Shown: one piece after another, positions 43,250 through 52,311 of the stretch | Numbering within the stretch: the first letter of the stretch is position 1 | Layout of the letters: the number at the start of each line of letters is the position of its first letter | Program-made: the position numbers and the translations under genes | Origin: Longivirga sp036510975 | GTDB taxonomy: Bacteria > Actinomycetota > Actinomycetes > S36-B12 > CAIYMF01 | DNA length: 64,000 bases | Reading direction: 5' to 3' | Assembly (NCBI GenBank): GCA_036510975.1 | Contig: DATCCY010000103.1 | Location: 1-64,000, forward strand | Notes under the pieces: model-generated | What the model was told of the DNA's origin: nothing | What the model saw: only the letters and a program-made list of their open reading frames with translations | Database searches by the model: none

Positions 43250-44721
43250 GAGCGCACCCACTCCCCTCGGATGACGGACTCGGCATCGATCCCCGGGCCG
43301 AAGTCCACGCCGGCCGGATCGAGCTCGCCGTCCGGACGACCTCGTTTGACCCAGCGTCTCGCCACCGGGTAGAAGATCGCGCAGCCCGTCACCATGATCA
43401 CGCTGATCCAGAACGAGACGGGCTCGGTGACCCGGGTGGACTTGATCAGCCACAGGGCGAGGGCGGTCGGGACCACGGCGACGGCCACCGCCCCGACCAT
43501 GCCGCCGGGAACCTTGTAGGGCCGCACCATCTTGGGGAAGGTACGTCGCAGCACGATCAGAGCGGCGAACTCCAGCACGAGCGCCACCATGTTGAGGGTG
43601 ATGTCGGCGTCGAGCAGCGACTGGAAGTCCAGGGCGATGAAGAACGCGAAGATGATGCAGCTCACGACGATCGAGGTCACCGGCGTACCGGTCCGGGGGC
43701 TGATCCGTGCCAGTGACGACGGCAGGTAGTGGTCGGCCGCCAGCACGGCCGGGATGCGCGATCCGGACAGCAGCAGCGAGGAGAACAGGCCGATCTGGGA
43801 GACCAGGGCACCGATGACGACGGCGCCCTGCAGCCAGGGCCCGCCCAGCGCGCCGCCCGCGATGGCGAAGTCGCCGTTGTCCCAGAGCGAGGTGTCGCCG
43901 TCGTGGATGCCCGAGGTGAGCGCGAAGAGCATGGGCAGGATGTAGGTGAGCATGATGAGCGGCAGCGAGACCAGCAGGGCGATCGGATACGTGCGTTTCG
44001 GGTTCTCGATCTCGCCGCCCACGGTCGAGACGGCATCGAACCCGATGTAGTTCCAGATTACGATGGCGAGGCCGGCGCCGGCGGCCTGGCGGGGCGAGAG
44101 GCCAGGTGCCACGAAGGGGTGGAGCGGGTTGACCCCCGCGGTGGTGATCCAGTGGTAGAGGCCGAACCCGATCAGCAGCACGAACGGGGCCAGGATGACG
44201 ACCAGGAACCCGAGTGAGGTGTCGCCGACCACCTTGGCGCCGCGGGCGTTGAGGTAGCCCAGCGGGATCATGAACGCCACCGCCACGAGCCAGTGCAGGT
44301 CGAGGGAGAACGCGCCGTCCCACATGCTGAAGACCACGTCGTTGCCGCGCTGCAGCGGTGGGAACCAGGTCGCGAGGTAGTCCACGAACAGGACCGGGTA
44401 GAGCGCCGTGTCCAGCCAGGAGGTGACCCAGCTGATCATGCCCTCCATGAACCCCCAGAACGCACCGAGGCCGATCTTGACCCAGGCGTAGTAGCCGCCC
44501 TCGAGCGGCAGCGCCGACCCGAGCTCGGCGTTCATGAGGGCGCAGGGCACCGAGAACAGGATGGGTACCGCGACGAGCAGGACCATCGTCATGCCCGGCC
44601 CGGAGCTCGACACCGCTGTCTCCAGGCCGTACGGGCCGCCGGACACGCTGAAGTAGATGAGGGCGATCAGCGGCCAGGTGCGCAGCTGCCGACGGATGAC
44701 GCGCAACGACCCGTCCGACAT
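43246..44721 (-). CDS. APC family amino acid permease
   Basis: This integral membrane transporter of 491 residues has about 12 hydrophobic helices. The APC signature is near the N terminus: YFSVSGGPYGLETAVSSSGPG, seen as SVSGGPYGLE, then LPLEGGYYAWV and WNYIGFDAVSTVGGEIENPKRTYP (shown as NYIGFDAVSTVGGE). It resembles polyamine/amino-acid permeases of the PuuP type. The substrate is unknown. ATG 44721 follows GAGGAGGGGCG. It is translationally coupled to the Usp gene downstream, suggesting regulation of transport in stress. Confidence 0.9.
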   Translation of the reverse strand: MSDGSLRVIRRQLRTWPLIALIYFSVSGGPYGLETAVSSSGPGMTMVLLVAVPILFSVPCALMNAELGSALPLEGGYYAWVKIGLGAFWGFMEGMISWVTSWLDTALYPVLFVDYLATWFPPLQRGNDVVFSMWDGAFSLDLHWLVAVAFMIPLGYLNARGAKVVGDTSLGFLVVILAPFVLLIGFGLYHWITTAGVNPLHPFVAPGLSPRQAAGAGLAIVIWNYIGFDAVSTVGGEIENPKRTYPIALLVSLPLIMLTYILPMLFALTSGIHDGDTSLWDNGDFAIAGGALGGPWLQGAVVIGALVSQIGLFSSLLLSGSRIPAVLAADHYLPSSLARISPRTGTPVTSIVVSCIIFAFFIALDFQSLLDADITLNMVALVLEFAALIVLRRTFPKMVRPYKVPGGMVGAVAVAVVPTALALWLIKSTRVTEPVSFWISVIMVTGCAIFYPVARRWVKRGRPDGELDPAGVDFGPGIDAESVIRGEWVRS

Positions 44722-44832
44722 CGCCCCTCCTCGCGCGAGCACGTGGGAGCGCAGCGTAGCGGCGTCCTGGTGCCGGAAGTCGGCTGACGGCACTACCGGT
44801 CCGGTGCCTCGACCGGCAGTGAGCGGGGCCGG

Positions 44833-45996
44833 TCAGCTGATGCAGGTGGCGTCGCTCGCGGTGCTGGGGCTGCTCCCGTCGGTGCTGGCGGGGCTGGCCG
44901 ACTTCGTCGACGTCGTGCCGGCCGAGGACGACGCCGTGGCCTTGGCCTTCGCCGGGTACGCCGTGTCCTTGATCATCGCGGTCCACATCAGCTGGGCCGC
45001 GGGACGTACCCACTCGACGGTCGCGTGGTCGGAGCGACCGACGTTCGGCACCGTGTAGAACCGGATCGCACTCGGCTTGAGTCCCTGCAGGCTGAGCAGG
45101 AACTCCTGGAGGGCATCGCCGGTGAGCCCGGCGTCGACGGTCAGCGACTGGGCCACCTTCGACAGCACGTCGTAGAGCTTCACGGGGTCGGTGATGAGAC
45201 CGGCGCTCGTGGCCTGGCGGATCACGGCGCTCATGAACTGGTGCTGGCGGTCGATGCGCGACAGGTCGCTGCCGTCGCCGATGTGCCGCGCGCGCACCAG
45301 GGCGAGGGCCTGCGTGCCGTTGACGTGGACGTTCCCCTTGGGCAGCTCGAGCCCGCTGCCGACGAAGCCGGTCGACGTACGCCGCACCGGGTCCGAGATC
45401 GCGTGCGTCGTGCAGATGTCGACGCCGCCGAGCGCGTTGACGATCGCCTCGAAGCCGAGGAAGTTCACTTCGACGAAGTGGTTCACGGGGACGCCGGTGA
45501 GGTACTTGACCGCGGCGATGACGCAGTTGCGCCCGCCGACCGCGAACGCGGTGTTGAACCGACCCGGTGGCGTCAGGGTGCCGTCGGTGGTGCCGTCGGC
45601 CCGGCAGCCGGGGCGCACGACCCAGGAGTCGCGCGGGATGCTCACGGCGAAGGCCGACTTCCGGTCCGCCGAGATGTGCAGCAGGAACGCGGTGTCCGAG
45701 TGGCCGTAGCCGCTGGAGTCCACCGTCGTGCCGTAGGCGCGCCCCTGGCCCGTGCGGGTGTCCGTGCCGACCACCAGGATGTTCTCCGGCGTGTTCGGCT
45801 CGGACGACGACGACGGGGCGGCGCTCGCCGCGACGAGCTGCCGGCCGAGCGAGGTGTCGACCGCGAGGTTGCCCTCCACGCCTTTGACCGCGGCGAAGCC
45901 GGCCCAGCTCGTGGCCGTCAGCAGCAGCGCCGTCACCGAGGCGACCGCCGCGGCGATGCGCAGCGGTCTGCGGTGCCGAGGGACGTCCGAGCGCAT
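44833..45996 (-). CDS. LytR-CpsA-Psr (LCP) family cell-wall ligase
   Basis: LCP enzymes transfer polyisoprenoid-linked glycopolymers to peptidoglycan at the outer membrane face. The 387-residue protein has an N-terminal anchor helix (IAAAVASVTALLLTATSW) and the LCP core with NILVVGTDTRTG, HSDTAFLLHISADRKS and VSIPRDSWV. VRARHIGDGSDLSRIDRQHQF carries the phosphate-binding Arg residues. The C-terminal tail is Ser/Thr/Ala-rich. ATG 45996 is six bases from TACCAT (minus strand), so it is leaderless; a longer frame to 46122 is not needed. The glycopolymer target is unknown. Confidence 0.93.
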   Translation of the reverse strand: MRSDVPRHRRPLRIAAAVASVTALLLTATSWAGFAAVKGVEGNLAVDTSLGRQLVAASAAPSSSSEPNTPENILVVGTDTRTGQGRAYGTTVDSSGYGHSDTAFLLHISADRKSAFAVSIPRDSWVVRPGCRADGTTDGTLTPPGRFNTAFAVGGRNCVIAAVKYLTGVPVNHFVEVNFLGFEAIVNALGGVDICTTHAISDPVRRTSTGFVGSGLELPKGNVHVNGTQALALVRARHIGDGSDLSRIDRQHQFMSAVIRQATSAGLITDPVKLYDVLSKVAQSLTVDAGLTGDALQEFLLSLQGLKPSAIRFYTVPNVGRSDHATVEWVRPAAQLMWTAMIKDTAYPAKAKATASSSAGTTSTKSASPASTDGSSPSTASDATCIS

Positions 45997-46246
45997 TGGG
46001 AGATGGTAGATCTCGTCGCTGAGAGGACTCTCAGCCAGCGCATGACTCCGGCGGCTCAACCCCACCTGCCCGCCGTCGGGCATGCCGACGAGGACGCGGC
46101 TCCCGAGCAGCCTCCCGACCACCTCACACCTGGTTCGGGCGCGCCTCTCCGGGTCGTCGCACGTCGTGCGAGTCCGGGACCTCGGGTTACCGTTGTCGGG
46201 TGACCTGGTCCGTCGGGGGCCGGGCCGCGATGTTCAGGAGGACTGC

Positions 46247-47104
46247 ATGGCTTCCCGCAACCCTGTGCTCACGCGCGCGGCCGAGACCGCGACGGGCGAG
46301 GGCTTCGCCTACGACGAGGGCAAGGACGCCTACGCCCAGGCGGCCGGCATGGCTGCCACGGGCGCGCAGGCGACGAGCCTCGACGCGCTGAAGGCGGCCT
46401 ACGACACCCCCAGGCCGGGCACCGGCCGCCTGACGCTCGACGACGTCATAGTGAAGACCGCCATCGCGTTCGTGTTCACGGTGGTCGGCGCCGTCGTGGG
46501 CTGGCAGCTCGCGCCGTCGATGCCGTGGCTGCTCTGGGTCACGATGTTCGTCGGTCTCGGCCTCGGCTTCGCCAACTCGCTCATGAAGCGGGTCAACCCC
46601 GCGCTCGTGATCGCCTACGCGCTCGTCGAGGGGGTGTTCCTCGGCGGAATCTCGTGGGCCTACAACCAGCTGGCGGTCGCGAACAACTACTACGGCATCG
46701 TCCAGCAGGCCGTGATCGGCACTCTCGTGGCGTTCGCCGTCACGCTGATCCTCTACAAGACCGGCGTCATCAAGGTGGGCGCGCGTACCCGCAAGATGTT
46801 CATGGTCGCGATGGTCAGCTACCTCGCCATCGGGCTGGTCAGCTTCATCTCGGCGCTGTTCGGTGTCGGCGGTGGCTGGGGCTTCTACGGCGTGGGCACG
46901 ATCGGCATCGTGCTCTGCGTGCTGGGCGTCGGCCTCGCTGCCTTCAGCCTCATCATGGACTTCGACATGATCTCGCAGGCGGTCGCCATGGGAGCCCCGG
47001 AGCGAGAGTCGTGGCGGCTGGCGTTCGGCCTGCTCGTCACGCTGATCTGGCTCTACCTCGAGCTGCTCCGGCTCATCTCGATCGTGGCCGCCAGCAACCG
47101 GTGA
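46247..47104 (+). CDS. Bax inhibitor-1/YccA family membrane protein
   Basis: This 285-residue protein has a polar N-terminal 80 residues (EGFAYDEGKDAYAQAAG) and seven hydrophobic helices. The BI-1 region includes GLGFANSLMKRVNPALVIAYALVEGVFLG and the C-terminal FDMISQAVAMGAPERESWRLAFGLLVTLIWLYLELLRL, with the family's Asp and Glu. Homologues leak calcium or protons; the bacterial role is unclear. ATG 46247 has AGGAGG upstream. TACCGT at about 46188-46195 is a likely -10. A long hairpin follows the gene. Confidence 0.92.
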   Translation: MASRNPVLTRAAETATGEGFAYDEGKDAYAQAAGMAATGAQATSLDALKAAYDTPRPGTGRLTLDDVIVKTAIAFVFTVVGAVVGWQLAPSMPWLLWVTMFVGLGLGFANSLMKRVNPALVIAYALVEGVFLGGISWAYNQLAVANNYYGIVQQAVIGTLVAFAVTLILYKTGVIKVGARTRKMFMVAMVSYLAIGLVSFISALFGVGGGWGFYGVGTIGIVLCVLGVGLAAFSLIMDFDMISQAVAMGAPERESWRLAFGLLVTLIWLYLELLRLISIVAASNR

Positions 47105-47128
47105 GGACCCGGCCGACCGGCACGAGTC

Positions 47129-47176
47129 ACGAGCGAGGCCCCCGCATCCACTCGTGGGTGCGGGGGCCTCGCTCGT
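47129..47176. terminator. Long hairpin between convergent genes
   Basis: An 18-bp perfect stem (47129-47146 with 47159-47176) encloses a second 4-bp stem (CCAC 47148-47151, GTGG 47154-47157). It follows the Bax-inhibitor gene by 24 bases and precedes the end of a minus-strand gene. It can terminate both. Confidence 0.85.
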
Positions 47177-47189
47177 CGCGTGGCTCGGC

Positions 47190-47417
47190 TCAGCCGAGCT
47201 TGCGGTGCGCCCGGGCCATGTCGGCCTCGTGGACGATCGCGGTGGCGAACCCGTGCGAGAGGCCGTGCTCGTCGCGCAGCCAGTTGACCTTCTCGTCGAA
47301 CCGGGAGAAGGCCGGTCCGTCCTCGAGCGCGCGCATCCAGTCCTTGAGGTCACGGCCCGTCGCGGAGGGGAGTCGCTCGACGAGCTGCTGGTGGGTCTGC
47401 TCGGAGTGGCGGATCAT
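47190..47417 (-). CDS. DUF4287-like small protein
   Basis: This 75-residue protein matches the DUF4287 pattern: HSEQTHQQLVERLPSATGRDLKDW, then FDEKVNWLRDEHGLSHGFATAIVHEAD, ending in ARAHRKLG. The key runs are VNWLRDEHGLSHGFATAIV. The family is small, helical and of unknown function; some members are fused to DUF5655. GGGAG lies eight bases before the ATG. It ends 14 bases from the shared terminator. It is cytoplasmic. Confidence 0.82.
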   Translation of the reverse strand: MIRHSEQTHQQLVERLPSATGRDLKDWMRALEDGPAFSRFDEKVNWLRDEHGLSHGFATAIVHEADMARAHRKLG

Positions 47418-47531
47418 CGGCGTCTCCCTGGAGGCTCGGCTCTGCTGGTGCGGTGCCCACCGTAGCCCCGAGGAGTCGGTCGATGGCAGGTCAACTCAGC
47501 GATTCGGCGGAACTTCTCTAGGCTCGCCGGT

Positions 47532-47882
47532 GTGGACGAGCCGAGGACGCCGACCGAGCGGTTCGAGGCCGACCTGCGGCGTACGGTGGACCGGCTGCGC
47601 ACGCTGGGCCTCGACCGGCTGAAGGCGTCCTTCGAGCCCGAGCCGACCCGCGCCGACGCCGCCACGGCCGCTGCCCAGCGCCTCGCCGACGCCGCCGCCG
47701 ACCTCGAGGGCGCTCCCCGGCGGACCGTGCCGCGGCTGGCCGACACGGCCGTGGGGGACCAGCTCGCCGTGTGCGGGCACGACCTGCTGGCCGTCACTGG
47801 CGTGTCCACGGACCGGGCCTGCGCCGACGAGGCGCTCACCCGTGCCGCGGACGACCTGCTCGGTCTGCGGCGCCGGATCTGA
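47532..47882 (+). CDS. Hypothetical helical protein, 116 residues
   Basis: I do not recognise this protein. It begins MDEPRTPTERFEADLRRTVDRLRTLGLDRL and is rich in Ala, Arg and Asp, with long predicted amphipathic helices and no membrane segment. Two cysteines occur late (CGHD and ACADE). GTG 47532 follows TAGGCT by seven bases, the leaderless layout that supports coding. It is convergent with the SGNH hydrolase gene, six bases apart. Confidence 0.7.
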   Translation: MDEPRTPTERFEADLRRTVDRLRTLGLDRLKASFEPEPTRADAATAAAQRLADAAADLEGAPRRTVPRLADTAVGDQLAVCGHDLLAVTGVSTDRACADEALTRAADDLLGLRRRI

Positions 47883-47888
47883 GCCGGC

Positions 47889-48755
47889 TCAGGCCGAGGG
47901 GAGCGCCGGGCGCGCCTCGTCCGGCACGAGCCCGACGGCCGCGCGGACCTCGGGCAGCAGCGCGTGCGCGCAGGCGAGGTAGCCCGCAGCGGACGGGTGG
48001 AAGCGGTCGGCGGAGAAGAACCGCCCCGGCTCGGCATCGAAGACCTCGCCGAGAATCTGGGCGAGGGCGACCGGCCGGCCTCCGGCGTCGCGCACCGCGA
48101 TGCTCTGCGCCGCCGCGAGCTCGCGGGACATGCGCCGCGCCACCTGGCGCAGCGGCGGCGCGAACGGTCGCACCGTCCCGAGATCCGGACACGTGCCGAC
48201 GACCACCTCGGTGCCGGCCGAGCGCAGGCGGCGTACGGCGTCGGCGAGGTGACGGACCGAGTCCTGCGGCCGGACGAGGTGCGTGACGTCGTTGGCTCCG
48301 ATCATGATCACCGCGACGTGCGGACGGACGACGAGCACGCGGTCGACCTGGGCGGCGAGGTCCGAGCTCCGCGCGCCCACCACCGCGACGTTGGTGAGCA
48401 CGACCGTGCGGTCGGCCCCGGCAGCGAGCTCGGCGGCGATCACGGCCCCCGGTGTGCTGCCGGCGTCGTCGGCGCCGAGCCCGGCCGCGCCCGAGTCGCC
48501 GAGCACGGCCAGGCGCAGGGACGTGCCGCGCCGCTCGCCCACCGGGAAGTAGCGGCCGTCGGCGTAGGGCGGCACGGTCCGGCGCGGGCCGATGGCGCGC
48601 TTGGCGAGGGTGGCCTGGACGACGATCACGCCGATGGCGGCGCCTGCGACAGCGGTGCCGACGCCCAGCAGCCCGCCGCCGCCCTTGGCCGCGCTCAGCG
48701 CGATCCGCCGGACCCGCTCGTCGCGGATCGGCAGCGTGGGCAGGCCGGGGTTCAC
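47889..48755 (-). CDS. SGNH/GDSL family hydrolase
   Basis: This 288-residue esterase-like protein has the SGNH blocks: LAVLGDSGAAGLGADD (Ser), NVAVVGARSSD (Gly), VIMIGANDVTHL (Asn) and DRFHPSAAGYLACA (Asp/His). A hydrophobic N-terminal segment (GLLGVGTAVAGAAIGVIVVQATLA) probably anchors it in the membrane with the catalytic domain outside. The starting GTG 48755 follows a G-rich run. A CAGGGT box lies 12 bases upstream. Similar proteins are common next to cbs in actinobacteria (compare Rv1075c and Rv1077). The substrate is unknown. Confidence 0.88.
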   Translation of the reverse strand: MNPGLPTLPIRDERVRRIALSAAKGGGGLLGVGTAVAGAAIGVIVVQATLAKRAIGPRRTVPPYADGRYFPVGERRGTSLRLAVLGDSGAAGLGADDAGSTPGAVIAAELAAGADRTVVLTNVAVVGARSSDLAAQVDRVLVVRPHVAVIMIGANDVTHLVRPQDSVRHLADAVRRLRSAGTEVVVGTCPDLGTVRPFAPPLRQVARRMSRELAAAQSIAVRDAGGRPVALAQILGEVFDAEPGRFFSADRFHPSAAGYLACAHALLPEVRAAVGLVPDEARPALPSA

Positions 48756-48833
48756 CCCCCCATCATGACCCTGGGGCTCCGAGCGCCGCACCGAGGTTCG
48801 AAGGGAAGCCGCAGACCCGGTTAGGGTCGCCAC

Positions 48834-50207
48834 ATGCAGGTCTACGACAACGTGGTCGAGCTCATCGGAAACACCCCGCTGGTGCGGCTGCACGCCCTGA
48901 CTGCCCACCTCGGCCCCGATGCCCCCACCGTGCTGGCCAAGGTGGAGTACCTCAACCCGGGCGGGTCGGTGAAGGACCGGATCGCCACCCGGATGATCGA
49001 GGCGGCCGAGGCCGAGGGGCTCCTGCAGCCCGGCGGCACGATCGTGGAACCGACGAGCGGCAACACCGGTGTCGGCCTCGCGCTCGTCGCGCAGCGCAAG
49101 GGCTACCGGTGCGTCTTCGTCTGCCCGGACAAGGTCAGCGCCGACAAGCAGAACGTGCTGCGGGCCTACGGCGCCGAGGTCGTGGTCTGCCCGACGGCGG
49201 TCGACCCCGAGGACCCGCGCTCTTACTACACGGTCTCCGACCGGCTGGTCCGCGAGATCGACGGAGCGTGGAAGCCCGACCAGTACTCCAACCCGAACAA
49301 CCCGCGCTCGCACTACGAGACCACGGGCCCCGAGCTCTGGGAGCAGACCGACGGCACGATCACCCACTTCGTCGCGGGTGTCGGGACCGGCGGCACCATC
49401 AGCGGCACCGGTCGTTACCTCAAGGAGGTCAGCGACGGTCGCGTCCGCGTCATCGGCGCCGACCCGGTGGGCTCGGTCTACAGCGGCGGCACCGGCCGCC
49501 CCTACCTCGTCGAAGGCGTCGGCGAGGACTTCTGGCCGGCGGCCTACGACCGCACGGTGTGCGACGAGATCGTGGCGGTGTCCGACCGGGACTCGTTCCT
49601 GGTCACCCGTCGCCTCGCGCGCGAGGAGGGGCTGCTCGTCGGCGGTTCGTGCGGCATGGCCGTGCAGGCCGCGCTCGAGGTGGCCGAGCGGGCGTCGATG
49701 GGCGACGTCATCGTCGTCCTGCTGCCCGACGGCGGCCGCGGCTACCTCTCGAAGGTGTTCAACGACGAGTGGATGGCCGACTACGGCTTCCTGCAGACCG
49801 CGAGCGACCGCACCGTGGGCGACGTGCTGCGCACGAAGTCCGGTGCCCTCCCGCAGCTCGTGCACACGCACCCGCAGGAGACCGTCCGCGAGGCGATCGA
49901 CATCCTGCGCCACTACGCCGTGTCGCAGATGCCCGTCGTGCGCGCGGAGCCGCCCGTGAAGACGGCCGAGGTGGTCGGATCCGTCGTGGAGCGCGACCTG
50001 CTCGACGCGCTGTTCGCCGGTCGCGCCGAGCTCGCCGACCCGGTCGAGAAGCACATGAGCCCGGGGCTGCCGATGATCGGCGCGGGTGAGCCGGTGTCGG
50101 CAGCGGTGGCCGCGCTCGAGACGGCCGACGCCGCGATCGTCGTCGACGACGGCCTGCCCACGGGCGTCGTCACGCGCCAGGACCTGCTCGGCTACCTCGC
50201 GCACTAG
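48834..50207 (+). CDS. cbs: Cystathionine beta-synthase
   Basis: This PLP enzyme condenses homocysteine with serine, the first step of reverse transsulfuration. The 457-residue protein has the PLP lysine at K47 in LNPGGSVKDRIA, the Asn loop EPTSGNTGVGLAL and the phosphate loop GVGTGGTISGTGRYL. Two CBS domains form the C terminus (about 335-457: MPVVRAEPPVK, VDDGLPTGVVTRQDLLGYL), giving possible adenosyl-ligand control. ATG 48834 is six bases after TAGGGT, a leaderless start. In many actinobacteria metB follows nearby; here it lies 12.8 kb away at 63021. Confidence 0.95.
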   Translation: MQVYDNVVELIGNTPLVRLHALTAHLGPDAPTVLAKVEYLNPGGSVKDRIATRMIEAAEAEGLLQPGGTIVEPTSGNTGVGLALVAQRKGYRCVFVCPDKVSADKQNVLRAYGAEVVVCPTAVDPEDPRSYYTVSDRLVREIDGAWKPDQYSNPNNPRSHYETTGPELWEQTDGTITHFVAGVGTGGTISGTGRYLKEVSDGRVRVIGADPVGSVYSGGTGRPYLVEGVGEDFWPAAYDRTVCDEIVAVSDRDSFLVTRRLAREEGLLVGGSCGMAVQAALEVAERASMGDVIVVLLPDGGRGYLSKVFNDEWMADYGFLQTASDRTVGDVLRTKSGALPQLVHTHPQETVREAIDILRHYAVSQMPVVRAEPPVKTAEVVGSVVERDLLDALFAGRAELADPVEKHMSPGLPMIGAGEPVSAAVAALETADAAIVVDDGLPTGVVTRQDLLGYLAH

Positions 50208-50275
50208 GCACCCCCGGCGGCGACTCGTCGTCGGATCGCCGGTCGGCGTACACCCGGCGGGGCTAGCCTGCGCGC

Positions 50276-50749
50276 ATGCTCCGCTACTTCGCCTACGGCG
50301 CCAACATCGACCCTGAGCGCATGGCCGCGCGCGTGCCCGAGGCGGTCGCGGTCGGGCCCGGATACGTCGACCGGTTCGGCGTCGAGTTCACCATCCGCGA
50401 CCGCGAGTGGGGCGGGGGCGTTCTCAACGCCCGCGAGGTGCCCGAGGGCAGGTTGTGGGGGCTCCTCTACGAAGGGCCGCAGGAGGCCTTCGCGGTCCTC
50501 GACACGTTCCAGGGCGACGCCGCCCTGATGGAGAAGGCAGAGGTCACGGTCGTGACCGACGCGGGCCCGGTCGAGGCGATCACCTACCGCGTGATTCCCA
50601 TCGCGAACTACGTGCGGCCCTCGGACCGCTACCTCACCCACGTCTCCCGCGCGATGAAGGCGCAGGGACTTCCCCCCGAGGCGGTCGAGGCCGTGCTGGC
50701 CGCGGACCGCGACGCGGGGGAGTCGTCCGGGCCGAGCATCGTCTCCTAG
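50276..50749 (+). CDS. Gamma-glutamylcyclotransferase-like protein
   Basis: This 157-residue protein has the GGCT fold. The N-terminal substrate loop LRYFAYGANIDPERM is the YGSxL-type motif, here YGAN. LWGLLYEGPQEAFAVLDTFQG contains the usual glutamate/aspartate region, and ITYRVIPIANYVRPSDRYLTH follows. It may cleave gamma-glutamyl amines, but actinobacteria with mycothiol often lack glutathione, so the substrate is open. ATG 50276 is six bases after TAGCCT, so it is leaderless. Confidence 0.85.
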   Translation: MLRYFAYGANIDPERMAARVPEAVAVGPGYVDRFGVEFTIRDREWGGGVLNAREVPEGRLWGLLYEGPQEAFAVLDTFQGDAALMEKAEVTVVTDAGPVEAITYRVIPIANYVRPSDRYLTHVSRAMKAQGLPPEAVEAVLAADRDAGESSGPSIVS

Positions 50750-50856
50750 CCGGTGAGCGTGTGGCGTCGGGTCCGCGACCCGCCGCACGCGGGTGTGCCC
50801 GCGAGTCGCGCGCGGCGGCGGCCTACGATCACGGGGACGTCGGTGCTGGAGGGGTG

Positions 50857-51657
50857 ATGGCGGAGAACTCGAAGTCCACCAAGGAGAAGGCGGCCGAGGC
50901 GCGGGCCGAGGCGCAGAAGGCCGAGCGGGCCCGGGCGCGCCGTACCAACCTGCTCATCGGTGGTGGGCTGCTGGTGGTCATCGCGCTCATCATCGGCGGC
51001 GTCGTCTACGCCTCGCACCAGAACTCCTCGAGCGACAGCGCCACCACGTTGCCGCCTGTCGACCCCAACGCGCCGCTGCCGAAGACGGTGCTGCCGTCGT
51101 CGTCGCCCGAGGCGTACGGCGTCCCCTTCGGCACTCCTGCGGCGAACAGGTCGACCGTGCAGATCTGGGAGGACTTCCAGTGCCCGATCTGCGGTGAGTT
51201 CGAGAGGGCGCAGGGCGCGCAGATCCAGCAGCTGGCCACCGACGGCAAGATCTACCTCGTCTACCGACCGGCGTCGTTCCTCGACAAGAAGCTTCCTCAG
51301 TCGAACCTGTCCTCGGCGCGCGCGACCGCCGCGTGGGGCTGTGCCATCGACGGCGGGGTCGCGGAGAAGTTCCACAACGTGGTGTTCTCGAACCAGCCGG
51401 CCCAGGAGGGCGATGGTTACACCGACGCCCAGCTGCTCGACTTCGGCAAGCAGGCGGGGCTCACCGGTGCCGCGTACGACACCTACGCCTCGTGCGTGGC
51501 CGCCAAGACCTACTTCGGGTGGACGGCCAACTCGGCCGGGGCCTTCCTGGACAGCGGCGTCCCGGGCACGCCGAACGTGCAGCTCGACGGCACGGAGATC
51601 CCCGCCGCGCAGCTCGCGACGGCGTCGGCGTACATCGACGCCAACCGCAAGAAGTAG
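50857..51657 (+). CDS. Membrane-anchored DsbA-like thiol:disulfide protein
   Basis: This 266-residue protein has a charged Ala/Lys/Glu N-terminal tail, one transmembrane helix (LLIGGGLLVVIALIIGGVV, about 32-50) and an extracytoplasmic DsbA/thioredoxin_4 domain. The active site is FQCPICGEF (CPIC, about 109-112), and the cis-Pro region is GVPGTPNVQLDG. It probably helps disulfide formation in exported proteins. ATG 50857 follows GGAGGGG. The YkgJ gene follows after 15 bases. Confidence 0.92.
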   Translation: MAENSKSTKEKAAEARAEAQKAERARARRTNLLIGGGLLVVIALIIGGVVYASHQNSSSDSATTLPPVDPNAPLPKTVLPSSSPEAYGVPFGTPAANRSTVQIWEDFQCPICGEFERAQGAQIQQLATDGKIYLVYRPASFLDKKLPQSNLSSARATAAWGCAIDGGVAEKFHNVVFSNQPAQEGDGYTDAQLLDFGKQAGLTGAAYDTYASCVAAKTYFGWTANSAGAFLDSGVPGTPNVQLDGTEIPAAQLATASAYIDANRKK

Positions 51658-51672
51658 CGGCCCGGCACGACG

Positions 51673-52311
51673 ATGGCCGACGACGTCGCCGGTGACGCTC
51701 CGATCGATGCGGGGCGGTTCACCACCTGGCTGGGCGACATCGGCGCCGCGATCCGCGGGGAGCGCGACTCCGACGTCCCCTGCGGCACGTGCACGGCGTG
51801 CTGCGAGGCCTCGCAGTTCATCCACGTCGGGCCGGACGAGGCCGATGCGCTCGCCCACATCCCCCCGGAGCTGCTCTTCCCCGCTCCTGGGCTGCCGAGC
51901 GGCCACCGGCTGATGGGCTACGACGAGCACGGTCGCTGCCCGATGCTTGTCGACGGCCGCTGCTCGGTCTACCTGCACCGGCCCCGCACGTGTCGCACGT
52001 ACGACTGCCGGGTGTTCGCAGCGGCCGACGTCGTCGACGACGACCCGACGAAAGCGGCGGTCGCCGCCCGCGCGCGTCGGTGGCGCTTCGACGAGCCGCT
52101 CCCGGACGACGCCGTACGCCATGGTGCGGTACGTGCGGCCGCGGCTTTCCTGGCGGAGCACGCGGGCGAGCTGCCGGAACGCGTCGCGCCGCGGACCGCT
52201 ACCCAGCGCGCCGTGCTGGCGGTCGAGATAGCGGGTCTGTTCGAGGGCCGGAGCAAGGTCGGCGTGGACGATGTGGCGGCCGCGATCGGACGTGCTACCC
52301 GGACTCGCTGA
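51673..52311 (+). CDS. YkgJ family cysteine cluster protein
   Basis: This 212-residue protein contains the CxxCxxCC-type cluster of UPF0153 proteins: PCGTCTACCEASQF near residues 36-49, followed by GRCPMLVDGRCSVYLHRPRTCRTYDCRVF. The eight cysteines probably bind iron or zinc. Function is unknown. The cluster is extended by a C-terminal helical part of about 90 residues. Its 3' end overlaps the convergent repeat-protein gene by 17 bases. It lies 15 bases after the DsbA-like gene, so they are probably co-transcribed. Confidence 0.87.
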   Translation: MADDVAGDAPIDAGRFTTWLGDIGAAIRGERDSDVPCGTCTACCEASQFIHVGPDEADALAHIPPELLFPAPGLPSGHRLMGYDEHGRCPMLVDGRCSVYLHRPRTCRTYDCRVFAAADVVDDDPTKAAVAARARRWRFDEPLPDDAVRHGAVRAAAAFLAEHAGELPERVAPRTATQRAVLAVEIAGLFEGRSKVGVDDVAAAIGRATRTR

